A DNA stretch of 19,691 bases, taken from UBA1563 sp041667115 (GTDB lineage Bacteria > Bacteroidota > Ignavibacteria > Ignavibacteriales > Ignavibacteriaceae). Below, piece after piece: positions 7,785 through 14,844 of the stretch. Made by a program: the position numbers and the translations under genes. The stretch covers positions 1 through 19,691 of the forward strand of contig JBAYFO010000066.1 in NCBI GenBank assembly GCA_041667115.1. Direction: 5' to 3'. The stretch's first letter is position 1, and every line of letters starts with the position of its first letter. The notes under the pieces are model-generated. The model made no database searches and was not told where the DNA came from. It was given only the letters and a program-made list of their open reading frames with translations.

Positions 7785-9449
7785 ATGAAGATTTCACACA
7801 CATTTTCTTTGATATCCTATGCACTGATTTTATTTGGAATAACCTCACTCTCAGGTAAACTTAATGCACAAACTTCGTTGAGAGAAGAAGTTGATACTTA
7901 TATGAAAGGATTGCCTTTTCAAATGGAGCCGATCCCGATCCCATCCTTTCCTCAAAAATATTTTGATATTACTAAGTACGGCGCTGTAGGTAACGGAGTA
8001 ACAAAGAACACCAAAGCAATTCAAGCTGCTATTGACGAATGCTCTAATACCGGCGGCGGATATGTAATGGTGCCTTCGGGGCTCTGGACAACCGGACCTA
8101 TTGAATTAAGAAGCAATGTTAATCTTCATCTTGAAAAAGGAGCGTTGATTGTTTTTAGCGCAGACCATAATGATTACCCGTTAATTAAAAACCCTTCAAA
8201 AAGCGGTTACGTTAATCAATTCCCGATACTTGCAAATAAACTGGAGAATGTTGCAATCACCGGAGATGGATTGATCAACGGGAATGGTCAAACGTGGAGA
8301 CCGGTGAAGAAAAATAAAATGAATCCATCGCAGTGGAAGAAATTATTAAGCAAAGGAGGAGCGCTAAATAAAAATAAAGATATGTGGTGGCCTTCAAAAC
8401 AAGCTGCCGATGCTGAAGATTTCCTTGCTAACAAATCGGTGAAGGAATTAACGATAGAAGATTATGGAACGATAAAAGATTTCTTCCGCCCGCATCTTGC
8501 ACTCTTTGTCAACTGTAAAAATATTTTGCTTGATGGTCCTACATTCGAAAATTCTGCAAACATGAACATCTACATTCACAAATCAAGAAACATTATCGTT
8601 CGTGACGTAAAAATATTTAATGAATGGTGGGCTCAGAATGCCGACGGGATAGATTTAAGCGCTTCCCAAAATGCGTTGATCTATAAATGCACTGTAAATA
8701 CCGGCGACGATGGTATTTGCATGAAGTCTAGCAAAATTGATAAAAAAAGTAATGAACCGGCGTTAAAGAATATTGTTATCCGTGATTGTGTGATTTTCCA
8801 CGCTCACGGTGGATTTGTTCTTGGCAGCAATACCTGGGGAGGCATGAAAAATATTTTCGTGCAGAATTGTACTTTCAATTTTACCGATGTCGGGTTGAGA
8901 TTCAAAAGCGGCAACGATAAAGGCGGCTTGGTTGAAGATGTTTATATCCAGGATATTTATATGAAAGACATAGCCGATGAGGCAATTTCTTTTGATCTCT
9001 TTTATGTTGATGGAGGAGCCGCAAAAACAAAAGACTTAAAAGATGCGACCAGAATTCCTACTTTTAAAAATTTTAGGATGAATAATATCAATTGTGACGG
9101 AGCTACTCAGGCATTTCTTATTAAAAGTTTAACTCCGGAATGTGTTTCTGATATTGAGCTAAGTAATTCGGCATTCATTGCTGATAAAGGAATTGAGACT
9201 TCAGAGGCAAGTAGTATCACGTTTAAGAATGTAATTGTAAAATCTCTTACCTCTCCACTTATTACGCTGAACAACTCATCTGACTTTACTTTTGATAATT
9301 TTTCTTCAGGTAATGATATTGGTCTCTTTATGAAATTGAGCGGTGAAAAGACGAAAAACATTTCGCTCATTAACACGAAAACGGATTGTGCAAAAATTCC
9401 TTTTGAATTCGGAGCTGGTGTTTCAAAAGAGGTCGTGAATATTAAATGA
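7785..9449 (+). CDS. Secreted GH28 glycoside hydrolase (polygalacturonase-like)
   Basis: The 554-residue protein starts with a signal peptide ending near KLNAQT (residue 29). YFDITKYGAVGNGVTKNTKAI at about 59-79 is the standard opening of the parallel beta-helix of pectinases. The GH28 active-site motifs are all present in order: NADGID (285-290, NTD-type), GDDG (307-310, two catalytic aspartates), HAHGG (339-343, GHG-type) and RFKSG (372-376, RIK-type). The family cleaves galacturonic-acid-containing chains such as pectin or rhamnogalacturonan by inversion; which one cannot be told. AAGGA lies 9 nt before the ATG. There is no other polysaccharide-utilisation gene next to it on this strand, and a strong terminator follows. 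Confidence 0.9.
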   Translation: MKISHTFSLISYALILFGITSLSGKLNAQTSLREEVDTYMKGLPFQMEPIPIPSFPQKYFDITKYGAVGNGVTKNTKAIQAAIDECSNTGGGYVMVPSGLWTTGPIELRSNVNLHLEKGALIVFSADHNDYPLIKNPSKSGYVNQFPILANKLENVAITGDGLINGNGQTWRPVKKNKMNPSQWKKLLSKGGALNKNKDMWWPSKQAADAEDFLANKSVKELTIEDYGTIKDFFRPHLALFVNCKNILLDGPTFENSANMNIYIHKSRNIIVRDVKIFNEWWAQNADGIDLSASQNALIYKCTVNTGDDGICMKSSKIDKKSNEPALKNIVIRDCVIFHAHGGFVLGSNTWGGMKNIFVQNCTFNFTDVGLRFKSGNDKGGLVEDVYIQDIYMKDIADEAISFDLFYVDGGAAKTKDLKDATRIPTFKNFRMNNINCDGATQAFLIKSLTPECVSDIELSNSAFIADKGIETSEASSITFKNVIVKSLTSPLITLNNSSDFTFDNFSSGNDIGLFMKLSGEKTKNISLINTKTDCAKIPFEFGAGVSKEVVNIK

Positions 9450-9486
9450 GGTGATGTTTTATTTTAACAGCATCTTTAACTTGTGT

Positions 9487-9521
9487 AAACCTCAAAGGAT
9501 TTCAAGACCTTTGAGGTTTTT
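9487..9521 (+). terminator. Rho-independent terminator after GH28 gene
   Basis: A perfect 12-bp stem (9487-9498 with 9508-9519, AAACCTCAAAGG on the left arm) with a 9-nt loop runs into a T-rich tail, 37 nt after the GH28 stop. It lies between convergent genes and could also serve the minus-strand YdjC-family gene, which ends at 9562. Confidence 0.85.
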
Positions 9522-9561
9522 GTTACGGTTAAACTCTTTCCTTAAGCCGTATCTTTCATAA

Positions 9562-10449
9562 TCAATACTCAAACTCTGCCGGTCTTTTCATATTATCTTT
9601 CCCGACACTCTCGATCAATTCGCGGTAGGTGATCAGTTTGATTTTGTCCTTTTTAACTTCCGCTAAAAATTCCGGTGAGAGAAGTGCAGATAATTCCGCC
9701 TGTCTGTTGAGGCTCATTTGAGGTGGGCCAAAAGGATTCATATCAATCATCGCACGAAGTTCGTCGGTATCAACACCGCAATGGCAAACCATAAGATTAA
9801 CTTTCCCTTTCTCCAATTTATTTTGAAGAATATTTATGAGGCTGTCTTTCTTCGATTCAATTGGAGCGGGATACATATTATCCGTGTAAAATTCTTCGAA
9901 GTAACGTGAAATTCCGAGATGATTTTCTTTCGCAAGTTTTTCAACAATGTCCCGGTATTCCGGTTTATCCATTGCAGTTCCCATATGATAATCTATGTAG
10001 TCAATCTTTAGACCACTGCTTATTGCCCGTGCAACTTGCGCTCTTAATTCTTTTTCTACTTCTTCAAGTTTCGGTTTATGTTCGTGAAATGTTTTCCGTG
10101 AGGGGAAAAAATAGCCCGCTTCATCGGTTAATGATGAGACTTCTTTTCCCAGAACCGGTCCCCACCGGTAGTTCTTCCATTCGGCATTTAAGGTTAAGTG
10201 AATACCGACAGAAACTTGTGGATTGTTTTTAAGCAATTCAACTGCTTGCTGATACCATGGACAAACAAACATAACTGATGTTGAAAAAGGTATTCCGCTT
10301 TCGATCATTTTACTTAATGCTAAATTTGTCGCGTTTGACATGCCCGAATCATCACAGCGTATTAACAACGTTACATCTTCACTATTTTGCTGTGCAGAAA
10401 GGGGAGTTAATACAAGTAAAGCCAAAGCAAATATTTTAAGATGATTCAT
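9562..10449 (-). CDS. Secreted YdjC/ChbG-family carbohydrate deacetylase
   Basis: This 295-residue protein belongs to the YdjC-like family, metal-dependent deacetylases such as ChbG, which removes an N-acetyl group from chitin oligosaccharides. Visible family residues are the Asp pair in RCDDSGM (33-34), the metal-binding histidines in VGIHLTLN (H84) and IDYHMG (H155), and VCHCG (H223). Unlike cytoplasmic ChbG, it starts with a signal peptide (MNHLKIFALALLVLTPLSAQ), so it acts in the periplasm or outside. The ATG at 10449 is chosen over the one at 10455 because AAAGGA lies 7 nt from the former and 1 nt from the latter. The sugar substrate is unknown. Confidence 0.85.
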   Translation of the reverse strand: MNHLKIFALALLVLTPLSAQQNSEDVTLLIRCDDSGMSNATNLALSKMIESGIPFSTSVMFVCPWYQQAVELLKNNPQVSVGIHLTLNAEWKNYRWGPVLGKEVSSLTDEAGYFFPSRKTFHEHKPKLEEVEKELRAQVARAISSGLKIDYIDYHMGTAMDKPEYRDIVEKLAKENHLGISRYFEEFYTDNMYPAPIESKKDSLINILQNKLEKGKVNLMVCHCGVDTDELRAMIDMNPFGPPQMSLNRQAELSALLSPEFLAEVKKDKIKLITYRELIESVGKDNMKRPAEFEY

Positions 10450-10537
10450 CCTCATTTCCTTTTCAATTATATTTTTGTTGACGCTTAAAATTAAGAAAAC
10501 ATTTTAGAATTAACCTCTACCTGTCTCCCTCGCCTTA

Positions 10538-10564
10538 ATCCTGTCCGTCTTTGGCGGAAAGGAT
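10538..10564. repeat. Imperfect inverted repeat between two genes
   Basis: ATCC (10538-10541) pairs with GGAT (10561-10564) and TCCG (10544-10547) with CGGA (10555-10558) around a 7-nt loop, with a 2-nt imperfect step between. It lies between the DUF3147 gene and the YdjC-family gene, both on the minus strand, and may be a weak terminator or a scattered intergenic palindrome. No T-tract follows the stem on either strand. Confidence 0.4.
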
Positions 10565-10581
10565 AGGGATGAATTTCTAGC

Positions 10582-10932
10582 TTAAAAATGTATCCCAAAT
10601 TTCCTTAAGAGATAAATCATTAAGTAGTAAAAGAGGATCATAATTACCACCGAGATTAGAAGCGCCGGATAGAATGCTGCCTTCCATTTTAAAAGTAACG
10701 GTAATACAATTAAGAGCGAAAGAGAAGGGATAACCAACCAAAAAACACTGGTAGATAATTGAGATATTTTCTGAATGTCTTTGGTTTCGATATATAACCA
10801 GATCATTGCCAGAACGGAAACAAGGGGAACAGATGCGAGAATACCTCCGATGAAAGGACTTTTTTTTGACGCCTCGGAAATCGCTACAATTAATACAGCT
10901 GAGAGAGCGACTTTAATAATGTATTGCCACAT
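10582..10932 (-). CDS. DUF3147 (GlpM-like) membrane protein
   Basis: The 116-residue protein has four predicted membrane helices. It carries the recognisable pattern of the DUF3147/GlpM family: ISEASKKSPFIGGILASVPL near residue 18, then VLAMIWLYIETKD, then STSVFWLVIPSLSLL. Function is not established; GlpM in Pseudomonas has been linked to alginate production. GAAAGG lies about 6 nt before the ATG. It is 87 nt downstream of the alpha/beta hydrolase gene on the same strand and 132 nt upstream of the YdjC-family gene, so the three could share a transcript, but nothing suggests a shared task. Confidence 0.85.
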   Translation of the reverse strand: MWQYIIKVALSAVLIVAISEASKKSPFIGGILASVPLVSVLAMIWLYIETKDIQKISQLSTSVFWLVIPSLSLLIVLPLLLKWKAAFYPALLISVVIMILFYYLMIYLLRKFGIHF

Positions 10933-11019
10933 GTTTTACCTTTCGATGGAAAACCACCGGGGTTTTAAAACTTCAGTGGTATTTATACTACATTTTAAGA
11001 CCATGGATGTTTCAGCAAT

Positions 11020-11955
11020 TTATTCTTTACTTAAAAAATAACGGATCAGACTAAAATATTCATCAGGTTTTTCAATGTGAACAAAATGACCGCACCCATT
11101 TATTATATGCAGTTCGGAAGAGTTGATCGCTCCCGACATTTTTTCGATCGAAGAAGCTGGTATGGGGTCATTCTGCCCGTGAATAATAAGCGTAGGTGTA
11201 TCGATACTTTTCATTTTATCATACAAGTCAAAGTTCAATAAGTAAGAACCGAATTCAGCCGAACTTGCAAAGAATTTCTTTACTCTTAAACTGTCGAAAT
11301 AGTCCATGTGCATTTGAGCTAAAAACATTGTATCTGTTGAATATCCTTTAAACCTTGTGGTCATGAATTCTTTGAATAAGATAGGGTTGAATTTTAATTC
11401 CGGGTTTTGAGCTAATTGAGAAATCTTTTCTTTATCTGCTTTAGAAAGCCGCTGCATAATTGTGTTCTGAAATTCACCAAGGTATTTTGTGCTTCCCGGC
11501 GCCGGTTCGAGAAGTAAAAGTTTTGATACGTTGCCGGGATACTTCGAGGCATATTCAATACTAACTAAAGCTCCCCACGATTGTCCTGCCAAAATCATTT
11601 TATCAATGTTGAAAATATTCCTTACGCCTTCTAAATCTTCAACTAAATCGGACATTTTAATAGTATCAGCATCATAAAACTCAGCAGATCTTCCACAACC
11701 TCGCTGGTCAAAAAAGATAAGCGTATAGCTGTTTGCTAATTGCTTAAACGGTTCGAACAGATAATCGTGAGCAAGCCCAGGTCCGCCATGAACTATAATT
11801 ATGGGTTTACCTTTTCCGACAACTTTACAAAAAATCTCCGTACCATTAATTCTTTTTACTCCTTCAAATTCTTTTATCTCTTTCGGTTGGGAATAAATAT
11901 ATGTAACGGAAAACAATAACAAACAGATATGAAGAAACACAAAATGAATTTTCAT
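11020..11955 (-). CDS. Exported alpha/beta hydrolase, prolyl-aminopeptidase-like
   Basis: The start is the ATG at 11955, with AAAGGTGA 5 nt upstream, rather than a TTG at 11979. The 311-residue protein has a signal peptide (hydrophobic to about residue 22, cleavage near YSQP). It shows the alpha/beta hydrolase set: oxyanion-hole motif HGGPG (56-60), DQRGCGRS (about 83-90), nucleophile elbow GQSWG with Ser126, acid D263 in HGQNDP, and His290 in GCGHFVHIEKP. HGGPG plus DQRGCGRS is typical of proline iminopeptidases and related S33 enzymes, which release N-terminal proline, but many homologues act on other esters or amides. The exported location is unusual for the classic cytoplasmic enzyme. It is transcribed divergently from the Pho-box-controlled block. 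Confidence 0.85.
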   Translation of the reverse strand: MKIHFVFLHICLLLFSVTYIYSQPKEIKEFEGVKRINGTEIFCKVVGKGKPIIIVHGGPGLAHDYLFEPFKQLANSYTLIFFDQRGCGRSAEFYDADTIKMSDLVEDLEGVRNIFNIDKMILAGQSWGALVSIEYASKYPGNVSKLLLLEPAPGSTKYLGEFQNTIMQRLSKADKEKISQLAQNPELKFNPILFKEFMTTRFKGYSTDTMFLAQMHMDYFDSLRVKKFFASSAEFGSYLLNFDLYDKMKSIDTPTLIIHGQNDPIPASSIEKMSGAINSSELHIINGCGHFVHIEKPDEYFSLIRYFLSKE

Positions 11956-12081
11956 AATATCACCTTTTGAAAGTAACAACTTCTGTTTTTATGGAAGAAA
12001 CTTACAAAACATTTCTAATGACTCAAAATTTGGTTTTAATTTCCCAATGACAAATAACGATTGACCACCGACCACCATCTT

Positions 12082-12137
12082 TTAACAATTCCATAACACT
12101 TCCTTAACACTGCGGTAACAGTGTAGTAGTAAGTTTA
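12082..12137 (+). promoter_or_regulatory. Pho-box-like array 1 and core promoter
   Basis: Four direct hexamer repeats start at 12082, 12093, 12104 and 12115 (TTAACA, ATAACA, TTAACA, GTAACA), an exact 11-bp period. The core element TAAGTTTA at 12130-12137 begins 15 bp after the start of the last repeat and resembles the Bacteroidota -7 box TAnnTTTG. PhoB and PhoP bind 11-bp-period direct repeats just upstream of the -10 region, and the B. subtilis PhoP unit is TTAACA-like. Transcription would start near 12144. It controls the glycosyltransferase-phosphoesterase unit. Identity of the regulator is inferred. Confidence 0.82.
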
Positions 12138-12156
12138 CTTGCGAAAAGAAATTTAT

Positions 12157-12171
12157 AAGGAATGTTGTATC
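12157..12171 (+). promoter_or_regulatory. Shine-Dalgarno site and probable ATC start codon
   Basis: AAGGA (12157-12161) is followed after 7 nt by ATC (12169-12171), in frame with the glycosyltransferase. No in-frame ATG, GTG or TTG lies between the predicted transcription start near 12144 and the conserved first strand. The nearby ATG at 12162 is in another frame and soon meets a stop. A single-base sequencing or assembly error is an alternative explanation. Confidence 0.5.
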
Positions 12172-13317
12172 AAGATAGCATATTTCAACGCGTCGTTTAA
12201 GGTGGGGCAAGACGGGGTTACACGTGTCCTTTACAAAATGATTCAGGGAGCTTTGGAAAGAAATCACGAAGTAATAGGTATTACTTCTGTTCTTCCGGAA
12301 CAAGAAGAGCAAATAATTCCGATGTACCAGGTTCCGTCTGTAGTAATGCCGCTTCAAAAAAATTACCGTCTTGCACTTCCGGGGTATCATGCATTTGCAA
12401 AAGTGCTTGAAAAATTTAACCCTGATATTTTACACATTAATAGTCCATGTCCACTTGGTTACAGCGCCATGAAATACGGACAATTTTTTAACATCCCGGT
12501 TGTTGCAACGTATCATACACATTTTCCAAAATATCTTCCTTACTATCACTTAACGGCGTTAGAGGAATGGACGTGGAAACTCTCTCGTTCATTATATAAT
12601 AATATTGATCGTACGTTTGTTCCAACGCGTCCGATTCTTGACGAACTTGTCCGGCACAATTTTCAAGAACTTGAATATTTACCGAATGGTGTCGACGGTG
12701 TTTTGTTTAATCCCAACCGCCGTTCTTCTGCATGGAGAAAGCGATTTGGAAACGGAGAGAAACCAATTGTGCTTTTTGTAAGCAGGCTTGTCTGGGAGAA
12801 AGATCTCCACGTGCTTGCCGAAGCGTACAAAATATTGCATCCAAAGCAAAACGACTTTGAGATGATTGTTGTTGGTGATGGACCTGCGCGAAAAGAATTT
12901 CAAGCAATGATGTTGGGGGCACATTTCCTGGGGTATCAATCGGGAGAAACACTTGCGGAAATTTTTGCCTCGGCGGATATCTTTGCATTTCCTTCCACAA
13001 CAGAAACGTTTGGACTTGTAACGCTTGAAGCAATGGCTTCGGGGCTTGTTCCCGTTGCAGTGAATGTTGGAGGTGCGGTTGATATAATTGAAGAAGGGAA
13101 ATCGGGATTCTTTTCTTCGGCAGAGAGCGGGAAGGAAATGGCTGAGAAAATTGCTTTTCTCATTGATAATCCCGGGCAGAGAAAAGTTATGTCAAAAAAT
13201 GCTCATGCAAGATCTTCTGCTTTTCATTGGGAAAATATCTTCGAACAACTATTTTCAAGTTATAGAGAACTCCTTAATATCTATAGGCAACACCGGTCTT
13301 CACATGATGCAGCATAG
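12169..13317 (+). CDS. GT4 glycosyltransferase, likely lipid-directed (SqdX/Agt type)
   Basis: From the proposed start the protein has 382 residues and the GT-B fold of family GT4. The N-terminal domain opens KIAYFNASFKVGQDGVTR, close to the DGVTR-type opening of SqdX and related diacylglycerol glycosyltransferases. The C-terminal domain has VLFVSRLVWEKDL, VVGDGP and the EX7E motif in TTETFGLVTLEAMASG (E279 and E287). The frame is open from a TTG at 12139, but that codon lies within the core promoter. The only well-placed site, AAGGA at 12157-12161, is 7 nt before an ATC at 12169, exactly where relatives begin with Met-Lys-Ile-Ala, so a rare ATC start is likely. It would move a sugar from a nucleotide donor, probably to diacylglycerol. 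Sugar and acceptor are inferred from context. Confidence 0.85.
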   Translation: MKIAYFNASFKVGQDGVTRVLYKMIQGALERNHEVIGITSVLPEQEEQIIPMYQVPSVVMPLQKNYRLALPGYHAFAKVLEKFNPDILHINSPCPLGYSAMKYGQFFNIPVVATYHTHFPKYLPYYHLTALEEWTWKLSRSLYNNIDRTFVPTRPILDELVRHNFQELEYLPNGVDGVLFNPNRRSSAWRKRFGNGEKPIVLFVSRLVWEKDLHVLAEAYKILHPKQNDFEMIVVGDGPARKEFQAMMLGAHFLGYQSGETLAEIFASADIFAFPSTTETFGLVTLEAMASGLVPVAVNVGGAVDIIEEGKSGFFSSAESGKEMAEKIAFLIDNPGQRKVMSKNAHARSSAFHWENIFEQLFSSYRELLNIYRQHRSSHDAA

Positions 13318-13376
13318 CGCGGCGCTTTTATCAATTGGGTATAGTAAAATACTTAAGTTGACCGAGTTTTTAGATA

Positions 13377-13480
13377 AACCGCTAAAGCGGTTGAAAGACG
13401 AATCATTGTTTTTTATTAACACCTCGATTAATCGAGGTGTTAATGAATTAAAAATTTTATTTGTAACCGTTTCAACGGTT
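13377..13480. repeat. Composite palindromic element, REP/BIME-like
   Basis: Three palindromes sit in about 100 bp between two genes. Hairpin A is AACCGC-TAAA-GCGGTT (13377-13392). A perfect 30-nt palindrome spans 13415-13444, centred on CGATTAATCG and preceded by a T-run. Hairpin B is AACCGT-TTCA-ACGGTT (13465-13480). Hairpins A and B are near-copies flanking the central palindrome. This is the layout of REP-derived composite elements moved by RAYT (IS200-like) transposases. No transposase is in the window. The stems could also slow or end transcription between the glycosyltransferase and the phosphoesterase. Confidence 0.65.
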
Positions 13481-13509
13481 TTAGTTACTAGTTGTTTTGG
13501 GCGGTCAAC

Positions 13510-14505
13510 TTGAACACTTTACTTACTTCCGATCATTTAGTATCCGATTCTCGTGGGTATAAACTTATTCATATTTCCGATCCCCATTTAAGCAGGCAAT
13601 ATTACCGGGAACACATAAAAGCATTTAAAATTCTTTTAGAGACTGCGTTAAAGGCAGGCGCCGATCATATTTTAATAACCGGCGACATAATTAGTACGGC
13701 GGACCCGGATGATTTTTATCTCGCTCGTGAAATTTTTGCAAGATTTGGTCTGCTTGATTCACAAAAGTTAACCGTAGTTCCGGGTAATCACGATATTTTC
13801 GGGGGACCACATCGCGCTGTGGATGTGCTTGGTTTTCCACAACAAATTAGCAATATAGATTATGATAAGCATTTGAAATTATTTTGTGATGCCTTTGCGG
13901 AAACTTTTGACGGCGTTACAACATTGGTGAATGATGCACTCTTTCCTTTCGTTAAACAGACCGGTCCTTTTTCAATTCTTGGTTTAAATTCAATTCCTCC
14001 CTGGTCATTATGGAATAATCCGCTTGGCAGTAACGGAAGTTTGAGCGATGAACAAGTTGCCTCGCTTAAGGCTGTTATTGAATCGACTATCTCTCTTGGA
14101 GATACCTTGCTGGTTGCAATGCACCATCATTTCCATGATTTGAATGATGAGACCGTTCAAAATAAATTGTGGAAGAAAATAGAACAGAAAACCATGAAGA
14201 TGAAAAAACGAAAAAGCATAATAAAAATGTTTAAGAAGCTTAATGTCGCTTATGTTTTACATGGTCATGTGCACCAGAATGAATTATATGAAAAAAAGAA
14301 TCTCCGGTTTATTAACGGCGCCGGTGCTATTTGTGATGATCCGATCCCCTTTCTGAAATATAATATCCTCGAATGGATAAACGGGAAGACGTTAGCTCGC
14401 ATTGAACAACTTTCAACTCCTTATCAAGTTTCAAACTTAAAAAGACCTCTCAATCTAAGGCATAGGGAAGCTTCGTTTGCTCATCGTGAAAGCTTGTTCG
14501 TCTGA
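13510..14505 (+). CDS. Calcineurin-like metallophosphoesterase (possible PlcP-type lipase)
   Basis: The 331-residue protein has the complete two-metal phosphoesterase motif series: DPH (D24, H26), GD (D59), GNHD (92-95), the histidines of AMHHHF (205-207) and LHGHVH (H251, H253, H255). This is the CpdA/class III phosphodiesterase-like branch. PlcP, the phosphate-starvation phospholipase C of rhizobia and marine bacteria, belongs to the same superfamily and is often encoded next to a lipid glycosyltransferase, as here. Head-group removal from phospholipids is therefore an attractive inference; cyclic-nucleotide hydrolysis is the alternative. No signal peptide is seen. The start is uncertain: TTG codons at 13510 and 13492 are the only options, with weak ribosome binding. 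It probably shares the promoter at 12082, with a palindromic element in between. Confidence 0.82.
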   Translation: MNTLLTSDHLVSDSRGYKLIHISDPHLSRQYYREHIKAFKILLETALKAGADHILITGDIISTADPDDFYLAREIFARFGLLDSQKLTVVPGNHDIFGGPHRAVDVLGFPQQISNIDYDKHLKLFCDAFAETFDGVTTLVNDALFPFVKQTGPFSILGLNSIPPWSLWNNPLGSNGSLSDEQVASLKAVIESTISLGDTLLVAMHHHFHDLNDETVQNKLWKKIEQKTMKMKKRKSIIKMFKKLNVAYVLHGHVHQNELYEKKNLRFINGAGAICDDPIPFLKYNILEWINGKTLARIEQLSTPYQVSNLKRPLNLRHREASFAHRESLFV

Positions 14506-14555
14506 TTCAAAGGGGAATGCTCAATCTGCTCTTTGTCTACCGCATCTTCCAATTT

Positions 14556-14611
14556 TTAACAATTCCATAACACTTTCTTAACGATACGGTAATACTGCCA
14601 CTGTAAGTTTA
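14556..14611 (+). promoter_or_regulatory. Pho-box-like array 2 and core promoter
   Basis: Repeats start at 14556, 14567, 14578 and 14589 (TTAACA, ATAACA, TTAACG, GTAATA), again an exact 11-bp period. The core element TAAGTTTA at 14604-14611 begins 15 bp after the start of the last repeat. The whole region is closely similar to array 1, including the spacers and the ACYTGYGAAAA stretch after the core, suggesting a duplicated promoter. It controls the 64-residue membrane protein and the OlsF-like acyltransferase. Confidence 0.82.
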
Positions 14612-14649
14612 CCTGTGAAAAATAGATTAATTAAAATTTAGAGAAGAAC

Positions 14650-14844
14650 ATGTATCAAAAATCATCAACCAACTTGCTATTCATTACAGTCGCATTTCTT
14701 GCGGCATTTGTTTTATCGCTTGTGCGGAGCGAATATTTCTTCGGAATTATTTCATTAGGATTTGCAATTCTTATTTACAGTTTAGGGTTCATTTTCGCCA
14801 GACATCACGACAGCAAAGATTTATCAAGACAATTCGAGAATTAA
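14650..14844 (+). CDS. Small two-helix membrane protein before OlsF-like gene
   Basis: The 64-residue protein starts at an ATG 9 nt after a GAGAAG ribosome binding site. It has two hydrophobic helices (about residues 7-25 and 29-49) with a short loop containing RSEYF between them, and a polar C-terminal tail (ARHHDSKDLSRQFEN). Its stop codon TAA abuts the ATG of the acyltransferase gene with no gap (TAAATG), so translation is coupled. It is the first gene behind array 2. I do not recognise the family. A membrane partner or anchor for the acyltransferase is inferred from coupling alone. Confidence 0.78.
   Translation: MYQKSSTNLLFITVAFLAAFVLSLVRSEYFFGIISLGFAILIYSLGFIFARHHDSKDLSRQFEN

Noticed and set aside
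9464..9492. Another TTAACA-like series (TTAACA, TTTAAC, TAAACC) near the GH28 terminator.
   Set aside because: Only the first unit matches, the others are out of register, no core element follows, and no plus-strand gene starts downstream.
9861..10232. 123-codon plus-strand frame opposite the YdjC-family gene.
   Set aside because: Antisense shadow of a gene with all its catalytic motifs on the other strand.
10940..10975. Hairpin potential (ACCAC...GTGGT and AAAACC...GGTTTT) between the hydrolase and DUF3147 genes, considered as a terminator.
   Set aside because: Stems are short, loops are long or competing, and there is no clear T-tract on the minus strand.
13088..13513. Open frame of 141 codons overlapping the end of the glycosyltransferase.
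   Set aside because: Mostly a shadow of the GT frame; the remainder runs through the palindromic element and encodes no recognisable protein.
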